Shown here one piece after another: positions 7,557 to 16,773 of a DNA stretch of 31,921 nucleotides. Positions within the stretch are counted from its first letter, which is position 1, and each line of letters starts with the position of its first letter. Source of the DNA: Candidatus Omnitrophota bacterium (GTDB lineage Bacteria; Omnitrophota; Gorgyraeia; Gygaellales; Profunditerraquicolaceae); NCBI GenBank assembly GCA_028713875.1, contig JAQTNM010000001.1, forward strand, positions 1-31,921. Reading direction: 5' to 3'. The position numbers were made by a program, and so were the translations under genes. Under the pieces are notes generated by a model, which was given only the letters and a program-made list of their open reading frames with translations, ran no database searches and was not told where the DNA came from.

Positions 7557-8512
7557 TGCAACGCCAGCTTCACAGCTTCAATAAACGATCCGGGATTGGC
7601 CTGATTAGTCCCTGCGATATCAAATGCGGTGCCGTGCAAAGGCGATGTCCTGATAAAATCAAGGCCCAGCGTAAGATTTACGCCTTTATCCCGGCCAAGT
7701 AGTTTCAAGGGTATCATTGCCTGGTCGTGATACATCGCAATCACGCAATCGTATTTACCGTCTTTGGCTTTTGCGATGGCCGCATCTGCAGGAAGCGGAC
7801 CCTCGATATATCTTATTTTGCTGCGCAGGCTTTCTACGGCCGGCGCGATAACTTGCGACTCTTCTCTACCGATAAGCCCGTTATCCGAGGCGTGCGGATT
7901 AAGGCCGCAGACTACTATGCGCGGCTCCTTGATCAAAAAGGCTTTTTTCAAAGAAGAATATGCCAATAACGTTGTCGCGGTTATTTTATGCGCAGTTAAG
8001 GCTTGCGGAACCTGCTTAACAGAAATATGCCTGGTAACCAGCGCAAACCTTAAACCATCGTTCAAAAGCATCATCCCGATCTTATCTGCGGCATTTTTTT
8101 CAGCCAAGTATTCGGTATGACCGGAGTAGCGATACCCGGCCAGGTTGATTGCAGTTTTTGATATCGGCCCGGTCACAAGGCAGTCGACCTTTTTATGCCT
8201 GATCATCTCCATCGCCTTATCCAGGTATTCCATGGAGGCACGGCCGTACTCCGGAGCGATCCTGCCGAATCGGAAATCGGCATGCGCTACGTTATCCAGG
8301 TCGATAAAATTCAGGCCTCCTCCTGCGGCTCTGGCCAGGCCTGAGGCCCGCTTAAAAACCCATCTATCTCCTATAATCGCAAATCTGGCCAGTCCGCAGA
8401 TGCGCGATAGCGCTTTTGCGATTATAAACGGGCCTATGCCTGAAGGGTCCCCAAAAGTAATGCCGACTTTAATTCTGGAATATTTTGATATAGGAACGGC
8501 TTTTGAGTTCAT
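7529..8512 (-). CDS. pdxA: 4-hydroxythreonine-4-phosphate dehydrogenase PdxA
   Basis: NAD-dependent enzyme of the DXP-dependent pyridoxal phosphate pathway; it makes the aminoketone that PdxJ condenses with DXP. Its 327 aa match the family. Conserved pieces include VGITFGDPSGIGP near the N-terminus, TGPISK, SGHTEYLAE, VTRHISVKQVP, GLNPHASDNGLIGREE and MYHDQAMIPLK. The His residues in SGHTE, TRHIS and YHDQ fit the metal ligands. The only usable start, ATG 8512, lies inside the 3' end of the surA-like gene, giving a 44-nt overlap in another frame. No ATG, GTG or TTG occurs closer to the conserved GITFGDP block. Confidence 0.97.
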   Translation of the reverse strand: MNSKAVPISKYSRIKVGITFGDPSGIGPFIIAKALSRICGLARFAIIGDRWVFKRASGLARAAGGGLNFIDLDNVAHADFRFGRIAPEYGRASMEYLDKAMEMIRHKKVDCLVTGPISKTAINLAGYRYSGHTEYLAEKNAADKIGMMLLNDGLRFALVTRHISVKQVPQALTAHKITATTLLAYSSLKKAFLIKEPRIVVCGLNPHASDNGLIGREESQVIAPAVESLRSKIRYIEGPLPADAAIAKAKDGKYDCVIAMYHDQAMIPLKLLGRDKGVNLTLGLDFIRTSPLHGTAFDIAGTNQANPGSFIEAVKLALQCTLNLKKD

Positions 8513-9395
8513 CTAGCCACTTGGTTAATCCCTCTTCCATTTTCTGATTAAACAGCATGGTGTAAGCTTTATCACGCACTTCAACGAGGCTTTGCTGGCG
8601 GGCGGGAATGATGCCTGTCAATTTAAAAATATAATATTTATTGCCTATTTTAACCGGAGCGGATACTTCCTGTTCTTTTAGCTTAAAAATAACCTCTTCA
8701 ATATCCCTGCGCAGCTGCCCCTTTACCACGTCCATTTTATCAAAGTATACCAGGCCGGCTTTAACCAAGCTTTCCGGATCCTTGCCGTTCCTCAGGTCTA
8801 AAAAGATCTGGCGGGCGCCGTCAGCATCTTCGGTAGACAGAGATTCCACTACCAGTTCCTCCGGATATTTAAACGCTTCCTTGTTTTCTTCGTAAAACTC
8901 CGTAACCTGCGCCGGGCTGATTATGACCTTACTGCGTATCTTTGCGTTAATAATGCCGTACATGAGCATCTGTTCCTTTATCCGCGATTCCAGGTCTGCC
9001 CGAACCAGGCCCTGCCTGACTAAATCCGCCTGAAAATCAGTTTCTGAACCGTAATATTTACGCAGCTCGTCTATGCGGGACTGGACCCTGGATTCGTCTA
9101 TCTTTATGTCGCTCTTTTTGGCTTCCTGTAAAATAAGTTTATCTTCAATCAATTTATCCAGCAGCTCACCTTTCATACTGTTGATCCTGTCTTCGATTTC
9201 CCTTTTATCGGCATGCCCCGAAGACATCTGCATACGGGTGAAATTAATAAAATCATTAAGGTCCTTTTGCGTAATTACATCGCTATTTACGATAGCCACG
9301 ATCTTATCTTCGGCCCGCGCGTACGCAAAGGCCAGGAAAAAAACAACCCCGGCCATAAGCATTACTTTTATCTTTTTTCCGGTATTTTTTGACAT
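8469..9395 (-). CDS. SurA-type periplasmic chaperone / parvulin-like peptidyl-prolyl isomerase
   Basis: An exported folding factor of 308 aa. A signal peptide (MSKNTGKKIKVMLMAGVVFF, ending near ARAED) is followed by a SurA N-terminal chaperone domain (about 30-165: IVNSDVITQKDLNDFINFTR, ELLDKLIEDKLILQEAKK). A short parvulin-like domain follows (about 170-280) and then a C-terminal helix. The parvulin part is shorter than a standard PPIC domain and its active-site pattern is hard to recognise, so isomerase activity is uncertain. I chose ATG 9395, where the signal peptide fits; a TTG five codons upstream is also open. Position before pdxA-rsmA matches surA in E. coli, but only one parvulin-like domain is present instead of two. 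Confidence 0.85.
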   Translation of the reverse strand: MSKNTGKKIKVMLMAGVVFFLAFAYARAEDKIVAIVNSDVITQKDLNDFINFTRMQMSSGHADKREIEDRINSMKGELLDKLIEDKLILQEAKKSDIKIDESRVQSRIDELRKYYGSETDFQADLVRQGLVRADLESRIKEQMLMYGIINAKIRSKVIISPAQVTEFYEENKEAFKYPEELVVESLSTEDADGARQIFLDLRNGKDPESLVKAGLVYFDKMDVVKGQLRRDIEEVIFKLKEQEVSAPVKIGNKYYIFKLTGIIPARQQSLVEVRDKAYTMLFNQKMEEGLTKWLDELKSRSYIKIFQN

Positions 9396-9414
9396 AGTCA
9401 ACTTTTGCAAATTT

Positions 9415-11301
9415 TTAGACGGCTTTTCTGAGTGTGGCCACCGCTTCTCTCAATAACCTGCAGTAAAGGTCAAAACCTATCGCGGAAATAAAACCATGTT
9501 GTTCTATCCCCAGTATGTTGCCTGCGCCCCTCATTTCCAGGTCCTCCATGGCAATCTTAAAACCGGCGCCCAGATACGCATATTCCTGGATAGCATCCAG
9601 CCTCTTCCTGGCATCGGTATCCAATATCTGGCTCCTGGGGGTCAGAAAATAAGCATACGCCGTCCTGTCAAACCTGCCTACCCGGCCGCGCAACTGGTGC
9701 AGATCCGATAATCCGAAGGTATGCGCGTTATTTATAAGAATGGTATTGGCATTGGGCACATCTATCCCGGACTCAATGATCATCGTGCACAAAAGTACGT
9801 CTATCTTCGCTTTCAAAAAATCGAACATCACGCTCTCCAGGGCCCGGGAAGGCATCTGCCCGTGGGCGATCTCCAATCTGGTTCCCTGCGGGAGAACCCT
9901 GGATATCTTATCTTTTATTTTGTCAATATCATTGACGCGGTTGTGCAGAAAATAAACCTGCCCTTTACGCCTGATCTCCCTGGAGATCGCCTGCTGGATG
10001 ATATCTTCGTCATATTCTACCACAACCGTTTTTATTGGCAACCTATTTCCCGGCGGGGTATTTATCACGGACATATCCCTGGCATTCATTAAGCTCAGAT
10101 ACAGCGTCCTGGGGATGGGGGTCGCGGTCAGGGTAAGCACGTCGGTGGTAAGGCGCAGGCTCTTCAGTTTTTCTTTTGCCCTGACCCCGAAACGCTGCTC
10201 CTCGTCTATTATAACCAGGCCCAGGTCTTTGAATTTTATATCATCCGACAAAAGCCGGTGCGTCCCTATGACTATATCCACCGTGCCTGCGCTCAAGCCC
10301 TCCACAATATCTTCCTGCTGCGATCTGGTCTTAAAACGCGAAAGCATCTGGACATTCACGGGAAAATCGCTCAAGCGGCCCAGGAAATTCTGATAATGCT
10401 GTTCGGCCAGGATCGTGGTCGGCACAAGATAAGCGACCTGTTTGGCATCCATCACCGCTTTAAAAGCGGCGCGCATAGCCACTTCGGTCTTGCCGTAACC
10501 TACGTCTCCGCAAAGAAGCCTGTCCATGGGCTTGACCGATTCCATATCGCGTTTTGTTTCCTGGGCAGCTTTAACCTGGTCCGGCGTCTCCGTATAAGGG
10601 AAAGTAGCTTCAAACTGCTTCTGCCAGTCGGTATCGGCAGAGTAAGCAAAACCGGATACGCTCATACGCATCGCCTGAAGGGATAAAAGTTCCCAGGCGA
10701 ACTTCTGTATATGCTTTCTTACCCTTTCCTTGGTCCTGGTCCATTCGTTGCTGCCTAAACGGTAAAGTTTGGGCCTCCTGGCTGCAAAGGCGATATATTT
10801 CTGCACCAGGTGCATCGATTCCACCGGCACATAAAGCTTTTCCTGCCGGTCGTATTCAATAACCAGATGGTCTTTAACCTTATCCCGGACCTTAATCTTG
10901 CGTAACCCCAGGAACCTGCCTATGCCGTGCTGGTTATGCACGACGTAATCCCCGCTCTTTAAATCTACGAAATTTTCTATCGGGAATTCTTCTGTAAAGA
11001 CGGAAACGCCAAACTTATGCGTTGTTTTGATGGGCAGGATGATCGCCATTTGATGTTCCCACAGCGGCATGCCCGTGGAAGGATTAAAAGACCTGATGGA
11101 GGCGATCTTATCTATATTGAGCTCTATGCGTATGGGCAGCTCAAAGGTAAAGGGGAATATATCCACGATATTGCCGCGCCGGGAAAAATCCCCTTCTTGA
11201 GCACATTGCTCCTGGCGCCCGTATCCGAAATCCGTCAATACCGAAGATAAATCTTCCAATTCAAGCGCTGCGCCGGCATATAACTTAAGCGATTTAAACA
11301 T
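9415..11301 (-). CDS. mfd: Transcription-repair coupling factor Mfd, unusually short (628 aa)
   Basis: ATP-dependent translocase that removes stalled RNA polymerase and normally hands lesions to UvrA. Typical Mfd has about 1,100-1,150 aa; this one has 628. Visible parts in order are a UvrB-domain-2-like module (about 10-80, EGDFSRRGNIVDIFP), the RNA-polymerase-interacting CarD-like domain (about 115-170, GDYVVHNQHGIGRFLGL), and the helicase lobes with GDVGYGKT (265-272), DEEQRFGV (366-373), TATPIPRTL and QLRGRVGR (536-543). The translocation module then ends at LLREAVATLRKAV. The N-terminal UvrB-like domain 1 parts, domain 3 and the C-terminal D7 domain are absent. An in-frame stop at 11338-11340 and secDF just upstream leave no room for a longer N-terminus. 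No frameshift is visible. No good Shine-Dalgarno precedes ATG 11301. Confidence 0.92.
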   Translation of the reverse strand: MFKSLKLYAGAALELEDLSSVLTDFGYGRQEQCAQEGDFSRRGNIVDIFPFTFELPIRIELNIDKIASIRSFNPSTGMPLWEHQMAIILPIKTTHKFGVSVFTEEFPIENFVDLKSGDYVVHNQHGIGRFLGLRKIKVRDKVKDHLVIEYDRQEKLYVPVESMHLVQKYIAFAARRPKLYRLGSNEWTRTKERVRKHIQKFAWELLSLQAMRMSVSGFAYSADTDWQKQFEATFPYTETPDQVKAAQETKRDMESVKPMDRLLCGDVGYGKTEVAMRAAFKAVMDAKQVAYLVPTTILAEQHYQNFLGRLSDFPVNVQMLSRFKTRSQQEDIVEGLSAGTVDIVIGTHRLLSDDIKFKDLGLVIIDEEQRFGVRAKEKLKSLRLTTDVLTLTATPIPRTLYLSLMNARDMSVINTPPGNRLPIKTVVVEYDEDIIQQAISREIRRKGQVYFLHNRVNDIDKIKDKISRVLPQGTRLEIAHGQMPSRALESVMFDFLKAKIDVLLCTMIIESGIDVPNANTILINNAHTFGLSDLHQLRGRVGRFDRTAYAYFLTPRSQILDTDARKRLDAIQEYAYLGAGFKIAMEDLEMRGAGNILGIEQHGFISAIGFDLYCRLLREAVATLRKAV

Positions 11302-11352
11302 ATCAAGAAAAATAAGGCCGCCGCTAAGTTCAGGTTTTTAGGTCTAGCTATG

Positions 11353-11374
11353 CTAAGCCTTGAGCCTAAGCCTT
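11353..11374. repeat. Short direct repeat in the secDF-mfd spacer
   Basis: CTAAGCCTT occurs twice (11353-11361 and 11366-11374), followed by AAGCTTA, in the 87-bp spacer between secDF and mfd. This is a simple low-complexity repeat with no evident function. Confidence 0.5.
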
Positions 11375-11388
11375 AAGCTTATCTGGCG

Positions 11389-13584
11389 CTACTTTTTTCG
11401 GGTCCAGGCAAGGACTAAAGGTGAGGCGATATAGATCGTAGAGTATACGCCGGAGATAAAGCCAACCAGCAACGTAAACGCAAAGTTGCTCAATACCTCT
11501 CCGCCGTAAAGAAAAATAGCGATGACCACAAACAATGTAACCCCGGAAGTCAGGATGGTCCTGCCCAGGGTCTGGTTGACGCTTAAGTTTATCAGTTCGT
11601 AAAGGCTGGCCTTTCGCGCAATGCGCATGTTCTCGCGCACCCGGTCATATATGACAATGGTATCGTTTATGGAATAACCTGCGATGGTAAGAAGAGCGGT
11701 AACGCTCAAAAGGTCGATCTGCCTCCCGGTAATAACCAGGAACCCCAAAGCTACCAGCATATCGTGCAGCAGCGCGATCACTCCGGCAAAGGCAAAATTA
11801 AAGTGTTTGAACCTGAAGGCCACGTAAACCAGAATACCCACCAATGACCAGATCAACGCATAAAAGGCCTTGGTCTTTAAATGCCTGCCGGCTATCGGCC
11901 CAACCTTCTCTATACGCAGCATCTGCACCTCTTCATCCGGAAAAGCCGCTTTTAATCTTCCGGTTAAAACCTCGCTTTTATTCTCCCCGGTACGGATAAG
12001 CACGACCCTGGGGTTATCCCGGAACTGCTGGATGGAAGCATCTACAAATCCGCTCTCTTTGAGCAACTGCCTGATCTTGTTTATCTGGGGCGGGTTCTTA
12101 AAACTGTATTCCTGGAGCTGGCCTCCTGCAAAATCTATTCCGTAGGCTCCGGGGCCTCTCTTAAAGAAAAACACCAGGCCGGTAATTATGATCACCAGCG
12201 ATATCACATAAAATATCCGGCGCTTGCCGATAAAATCGAATTTCGTCTCTTTGATTATCTTAAGCATATGCAGGGATTTGAGCCACCCTAAACTTAAAAA
12301 CACTTCAAAAATGGTACGGGTCACGACAATCGCGGTGAACAAGCTGGCGATCAAACCTATGGTAAGGGTCACTGCAAATCCCCTTATCGGACCTGTGCCA
12401 AACTGGAATAACAGGAACGCGGCGATGAGAGTTGTGATATTGGAATCAAAGATTGCGGTGAAGGCTTTGGAATATCCGTTAGCGATGGCAGTGCGCAAAG
12501 ACCGGCCGAGAGTCAGTTCTTCTCTTATGCGCTCATTGACCAACACATTGGCATCTACTGCCATACCCAAAGACAAAACCATGCCTGCAATACCCGGCAG
12601 GGTCAGCGTGGCGGATATGCCGGGGAATAAATGCGGCAGCATCCCCAAACACCCTAAAATTATAAGGAGGTTGAGCGCCAAAGCAACATCAGCTACGATC
12701 CCGGCAAAAAGATAATAAACAGCCATAAACACAAAAACCGCTGCGCAACCGATAAGGCTGGCCTTTACTCCTTTATTTATTGAATCCTGGCCTAATAACG
12801 GACCTATGGTCCTTTCTTCCTCTATATGCATGGGAGCGGGTAAAGCGCCGACCCGTAAAACCAGGGCCAGGTCCTGCGCCTGCTCAACGTCAAAACGTCC
12901 GGTGATCACCGCCTCGCCGGACAATATGGCGTCCCTTATGACCGGGGCAGACTGCACTTTCCCGTCTAAAACAATAGCCAGCCTCCTGCCGATATTGTTT
13001 TTGGTAACCTCGGCGAATTTCTTGGCGCCTTCGGCATTAAGTTCCAAAGCCACGACGGGCTGGTTAAATTCACTTTGACTGAAACGGACGCTGGCGTTGG
13101 AAATGGCATCGCCGGTTAAAGCCGTCTCCTTTTCCAAAAGCATGGGTTCATTGTTATCCTGGCTGTATTTGAGCTCATACCCTTCCGGAACGTCCCCGGC
13201 AATGGCTTCCTTTAATTTCTGGGGTTCGCCAGAAACAAGCTTGAATTCAAGGAGGGCGGTCTTACCGATCAGGTCCAGCGCCCTGTCTCTGTCGGTGACT
13301 CCGGGAAGCTGCACCACTATTTCGTCGGTACCCTGCTTCTGAATGGACGGCTCCCTTACCCCGAAAGCATCGATCCTGTTGCGGATGACTTCCAATGCCC
13401 TGTCGGCCGCCTCTTCCTTGGCCTTTTCAGGCAGATGACTCGTATCTACTTTAAGGAGCAGGTGCATACCGCCTTTTAAATCCAGGCCCAGGTTTATCCT
13501 TTTATCCAGCGGAAAAGCAAAATAGGCGCACAGGCCCAGAACGCCCAAGATCATAATTATTTTATAGGTAAGTCTTTTTTCCAT
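11389..13584 (-). CDS. secDF: Protein translocase subunit SecDF (fused SecD and SecF)
   Basis: An RND-type membrane protein that uses the proton gradient to pull preproteins through SecYEG. At 731 aa it is a single-chain SecD-SecF fusion. The SecD half has the first membrane helix (about 8-25), LGLDLKGGMHLLL, the periplasmic P1 region and a helix bundle with GMAVDANVLVNERIREEL. The SecF half starts near residue 435 (IGKRRIFYVISLV) with YGIDFAGGQLQEY and then AGYSINDTIVIYDRVRENM. The P1 region is compact, which accounts for a length somewhat below typical fusions. It follows yajC after 18 nt, the standard yajC-secDF order, and precedes mfd. Confidence 0.97.
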   Translation of the reverse strand: MEKRLTYKIIMILGVLGLCAYFAFPLDKRINLGLDLKGGMHLLLKVDTSHLPEKAKEEAADRALEVIRNRIDAFGVREPSIQKQGTDEIVVQLPGVTDRDRALDLIGKTALLEFKLVSGEPQKLKEAIAGDVPEGYELKYSQDNNEPMLLEKETALTGDAISNASVRFSQSEFNQPVVALELNAEGAKKFAEVTKNNIGRRLAIVLDGKVQSAPVIRDAILSGEAVITGRFDVEQAQDLALVLRVGALPAPMHIEEERTIGPLLGQDSINKGVKASLIGCAAVFVFMAVYYLFAGIVADVALALNLLIILGCLGMLPHLFPGISATLTLPGIAGMVLSLGMAVDANVLVNERIREELTLGRSLRTAIANGYSKAFTAIFDSNITTLIAAFLLFQFGTGPIRGFAVTLTIGLIASLFTAIVVTRTIFEVFLSLGWLKSLHMLKIIKETKFDFIGKRRIFYVISLVIIITGLVFFFKRGPGAYGIDFAGGQLQEYSFKNPPQINKIRQLLKESGFVDASIQQFRDNPRVVLIRTGENKSEVLTGRLKAAFPDEEVQMLRIEKVGPIAGRHLKTKAFYALIWSLVGILVYVAFRFKHFNFAFAGVIALLHDMLVALGFLVITGRQIDLLSVTALLTIAGYSINDTIVIYDRVRENMRIARKASLYELINLSVNQTLGRTILTSGVTLFVVIAIFLYGGEVLSNFAFTLLVGFISGVYSTIYIASPLVLAWTRKK

Positions 13585-13602
13585 AATCTTTATGCCCCGC
13601 AG

Positions 13603-13890
13603 TTACGCGACCTGTGTCTTTTTTACGTAAGCGATGCAGTTCTTTTCCACCTCGATCTTGACATTATCGTCTACCCGCAGGGTGAGGCTCTTGTCTTTGA
13701 CGTTAACGATAACCCCGTGGATGCCGCCGGTAGTGACCACCTCATCGTTCTTGGCCAATTTAGTGAGCATGTTCTGGTGCTCTTTTTCCTTGGCCTTCTG
13801 CGGCCGGATGAGCAGAAAATAAAAAACAATGAAAATAAGAATCAGGGGCAGGAAATTCAATAATGGATTTACTGTAGGTGCCTGTGGCAT
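13603..13890 (-). CDS. yajC: Preprotein translocase accessory subunit YajC
   Basis: Small inner-membrane partner of SecDF. Its 95 aa comprise one N-terminal transmembrane helix (about 8-26), then RPQKAKEKEHQNMLTKLAKN and the conserved block DEVVTTGGIHGVIVNVKD. This is the typical YajC fold and length. Its Shine-Dalgarno AAGGAGG lies inside the end of rpsP, so the two are closely coupled. Confidence 0.96.
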   Translation of the reverse strand: MPQAPTVNPLLNFLPLILIFIVFYFLLIRPQKAKEKEHQNMLTKLAKNDEVVTTGGIHGVIVNVKDKSLTLRVDDNVKIEVEKNCIAYVKKTQVA

Positions 13891-13894
13891 TGTC

Positions 13895-14140
13895 TTATTC
13901 CTCCTTCTTGGCTTTTTTGATTATATTTTTAAGCGCCTCCGAAACCTGGGCGCCGTTTTTAACCCAGTAATCAAGGCGTTCCTTCTTGATTTTTACTTCA
14001 CCCCTAAGCGGGCTGTAAAAACCCAGCTCTTCTATGCAGCGCGAGTCGCGCCCGGAGACCTCGTCAAAAACGCTGACGCGAAAATGCGGTCTTTTTTTTG
14101 GATTTTTGCCTATCCTTTTTAAACGTATGCGTACTGCCAT
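13895..14140 (-). CDS. rpsP: 30S ribosomal protein S16
   Basis: Small-subunit assembly protein of 81 aa, starting MAVRIRLKRIGKNPKKRPHF, with RDSRCIEELGFYSPL typical of S16. A very strong Shine-Dalgarno (AGAGGAGG) precedes ATG 14140. It lies between trpE and yajC, away from its common rpsP-rimM-trmD-rplS neighbours, which are not in the window. Confidence 0.97.
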   Translation of the reverse strand: MAVRIRLKRIGKNPKKRPHFRVSVFDEVSGRDSRCIEELGFYSPLRGEVKIKKERLDYWVKNGAQVSEALKNIIKKAKKEE

Positions 14141-14155
14141 TTTACCTCCTCTGAT

Positions 14156-15652
14156 TTAGGGGCAACCGCCCCTGATGGCTTCGATTAAAGCCCTGGCTTT
14201 ATTTACCGATTCGTTATACTCTCTTATCGGGATAGAATCCGCCACAATACCTCCTCCCGCCTGAATATAAGCGGTCTTATCCTTTACCAATATTGTACGT
14301 ATGGTTATACACGTGTCCATATTATGCGAAAAACTGAAATATCCCACGCATCCTGCATAAGGTCCGCGTTTGGATATTTCCAGCTCATCAATAATCTCCA
14401 TTGCGCGGATCTTCGGGCTGCCGCTGACTGTACCCGCAGGAAAACAGGCCCGCAAAACACCGTAAATATCGTATTTTTTGTCCAGTTTTGCCTTTACTTC
14501 AGTAACCAGGTGCATTACGTGCGAATATTTTTCCACCGTCATAAATTCGCTTAAAGTTACCTGCCCGGATCTGGCAATGCGGCCCAAATCATTCCTGCCC
14601 AGGTCAACCAGCATGATGTGTTCGGCTCTTTCCTTGGCGTCATTTAAAAGCTCCTTCTCTAAGACCTCATCCTCGGCCTCGGTTTTACCCCTGGGCCTGG
14701 TGCCGGCAATAGGCCGCGTCTGGACCGTGCCGTCCTCGCAACGCACCAGCATCTCCGGCGAAGTCCCAACCAGGCTGATTTCTTTTAATTTGAGGAAAAA
14801 CATGTAGGGCGAAGGATTCAGGCTCCTTAAATTGCGATAAATGGAAAACGGCTCATGTGAGATCTTTATTTTGAATCTCTGCGATAAAACGACCTGGATG
14901 ATATCGCCTTTCCTGATATACTCCTTGGCCCTGGTTACGATATCACAGAAGGAACGCCTGGTAAAATTGGAACTTATTTTTATCCCGGTTGATTTTACTT
15001 TCCTGGCCTCTTGCGCCGCCTGCCTGCCAAATTGTTCCTGGATGGCTTCTATTTTCTTGACCGCAGCATCATAAACCCTGATCTTCTGTTTTAACGAAAG
15101 TTTTCCTGCCTTTTCAGGCAGCATAACATTAGCTACTATTTTTATGGTGTGATTGACATGGTCAAAGATCAGGATCGTATCGGTAAGGATAAATACGCAA
15201 TCCGGCACATTCAATTCATCCGGGTTTTTGTCCGGTATTTCTTCAAAGAACCTGACCGTATCATAACCTATATAACCTACCAGGCCGCCGTAAAAACGCG
15301 GCAGGCCGGCGCAGGGGGCAGCCTTGAAATCTTTCATCAGGTTCCTGATCTCATCCAGGGGGTCAGTGCCGGTGGTAAATCTTTTTACGGACTTCGCATG
15401 AGGATAGATGATCTGGATATCCCTGGCCTTGCTCCTAAAAATAAGCGCGGGGTTCGCCCCCAGGAAAGAATACCGGGCAGTCTTCTCCCGGCCCTCTACT
15501 GATTCCAGCAAAAACGCATAATCGTCGCTTTTAGCAATCTTTAAGAACGCCGATACCGGCGTATCCAAGTCGGCGTTTATCTGATTATAAACGGGGATGA
15601 CGTTTCCTTTTTTGCAAAGTTTTAGGAATTCCTTTAATGACGGTTTAATCAT
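14156..15652 (-). CDS. trpE: Anthranilate synthase component I
   Basis: Chorismate-using enzyme that makes anthranilate for tryptophan synthesis together with a glutamine amidotransferase (TrpG). Its 498 aa are full length. The N-terminal LLESVEGREKTARYSF (from residue 48) carries the LLES motif of the tryptophan feedback site, which favours TrpE over PabB. The C-terminal chorismate-binding domain keeps RPIAGTRPRGKTEAEDE, LVDLGRNDLGR, PAGTVSGSPKIRAMEII and YAGCVGYF. It starts 3 nt after hisI at the end of the histidine gene run, so histidine and tryptophan genes share a transcript. No trpG, trpD or other trp gene is present here. Confidence 0.94.
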   Translation of the reverse strand: MIKPSLKEFLKLCKKGNVIPVYNQINADLDTPVSAFLKIAKSDDYAFLLESVEGREKTARYSFLGANPALIFRSKARDIQIIYPHAKSVKRFTTGTDPLDEIRNLMKDFKAAPCAGLPRFYGGLVGYIGYDTVRFFEEIPDKNPDELNVPDCVFILTDTILIFDHVNHTIKIVANVMLPEKAGKLSLKQKIRVYDAAVKKIEAIQEQFGRQAAQEARKVKSTGIKISSNFTRRSFCDIVTRAKEYIRKGDIIQVVLSQRFKIKISHEPFSIYRNLRSLNPSPYMFFLKLKEISLVGTSPEMLVRCEDGTVQTRPIAGTRPRGKTEAEDEVLEKELLNDAKERAEHIMLVDLGRNDLGRIARSGQVTLSEFMTVEKYSHVMHLVTEVKAKLDKKYDIYGVLRACFPAGTVSGSPKIRAMEIIDELEISKRGPYAGCVGYFSFSHNMDTCITIRTILVKDKTAYIQAGGGIVADSIPIREYNESVNKARALIEAIRGGCP

Positions 15653-15655
15653 ACT

Positions 15656-15991
15656 TTAAATGATCCTTCGGTAAAAACAGGAGCGCATGCCCGTGTGGCA
15701 GGCTACCCCTACTTGACGCACTTTTATGACCAAGGCATCCATATCGCAATCGTAAGCGATCTGTTTTACATACTGATAATGGCCGGAAGTCTCTCCTTTA
15801 ACCCAGTATTCCTTGCGGGAACGTGACCAGAAACAGGTCTTTCCCAGTTTTAGCGTCCGGCGCAAAGATTCCCTATTCATATAAGCGAGCATCAGGACCT
15901 CTGCGTTCCTGTAATCCTGTATTACCGCCGGGATTAGCCCCCTTTTATCATATTTTAAGCTTTTCAGATCGAACTTATTCTTTTTGCTCAT
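15656..15991 (-). CDS. hisI: Phosphoribosyl-AMP cyclohydrolase
   Basis: Zinc-dependent third step of histidine synthesis, which opens the adenine ring of PR-AMP. At 111 aa it is the stand-alone cyclohydrolase without the HisE pyrophosphohydrolase domain. Key motifs are [30 protein letters not shown], the metal-binding DCDMDAL, and [13 protein letters not shown]. Its start overlaps the hisF stop by 4 nt (ATGA). hisE and hisG must be elsewhere. Confidence 0.97.
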   Translation of the reverse strand: MSKKNKFDLKSLKYDKRGLIPAVIQDYRNAEVLMLAYMNRESLRRTLKLGKTCFWSRSRKEYWVKGETSGHYQYVKQIAYDCDMDALVIKVRQVGVACHTGMRSCFYRRII

Positions 15992-16761
15992 AGACGTACA
16001 GGTACTCCTTTTCCTTTCAGGTATTCTTTAACCTGGCGTATCGAATATTCCCGGTAGTGAAAAATCGAAGCAGCCAAGGCCGCATCAGCTCGGGCTTTTG
16101 TCAATACATCGTAAAAGTGTTCTAATTTGCCCGCGCCCCCTGAAGCAATAACCGGGACATCCACGGCATCAGCGATCGCCCTGGTCAGCTCCAGGTCATA
16201 ACCGTCCTTGGTGCCGTCATAGTCCATGCTGGTCAGAAGTATTTCGCCTGCCCCTAAAGCTACTGCCTTCTTTGCCCATCCCAGGGCGTCTATGCCCGTA
16301 GGGGTCCTGCCTCCGTTTATATAAACTTCCCATGAAGCGGCTCTGTTGCCTGAATCCTGATTGCGTTTGGCATCAATTGCCAGGACTATGCACTGGCTGC
16401 CGAATTTACCGCAGGCTTTGGAGATCAGATCGGGATATTTGATTGCCTGCGTGTTCATGGAAACTTTTTCTGCGCCGGCATTCAATAAATCGCGGATGTC
16501 CTGGACATCCCTTATGCCGCCGCCGACAGTAAAAGGCATGAATATATTCTTGGCGATCCTCTCTACCAGACCTACAAGCGTTTTCCTGTTCTCTACGCTG
16601 GCAGTAATATCCAGGAATACCAGCTCATCCGCCTGCTGCCGGTCATACACTTTAGCTACTTCCACGGGGTCTCCGGCGTCGCGCAACCCCAGGAACTTTA
16701 CGCCCTTTACCACCCGGCCTTCTTTTATGTCAAGGCAGGGAATGATGCGTTTGGTCAGCAT
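15988..16761 (-). CDS. hisF: Imidazole glycerol phosphate synthase cyclase subunit HisF
   Basis: Cyclase half of the HisFH complex. It uses ammonia from HisH to form imidazole glycerol phosphate and AICAR. Its 257 aa form a TIM barrel. The catalytic Asp11 ([13 protein letters not shown]) and Asp130 (VLAIDAKR) are both in place, as is TVGGGIR at the phosphate site. It is separated from hisH and hisA by an unrelated lipoprotein gene, an unusual break in a his cluster. It starts 12 nt after that gene. Confidence 0.98.
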   Translation of the reverse strand: MLTKRIIPCLDIKEGRVVKGVKFLGLRDAGDPVEVAKVYDRQQADELVFLDITASVENRKTLVGLVERIAKNIFMPFTVGGGIRDVQDIRDLLNAGAEKVSMNTQAIKYPDLISKACGKFGSQCIVLAIDAKRNQDSGNRAASWEVYINGGRTPTGIDALGWAKKAVALGAGEILLTSMDYDGTKDGYDLELTRAIADAVDVPVIASGGAGKLEHFYDVLTKARADAALAASIFHYREYSIRQVKEYLKGKGVPVRL

Positions 16762-16773
16762 TTTTTAAGGAAT

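Noticed and set aside
9415..11301. Interpretation of the short Mfd as RecG or PriA
   Set aside because: The CarD-like RNA-polymerase-interaction domain and the UvrB-domain-2-like block before the helicase are features of Mfd. RecG has an N-terminal wedge domain instead.
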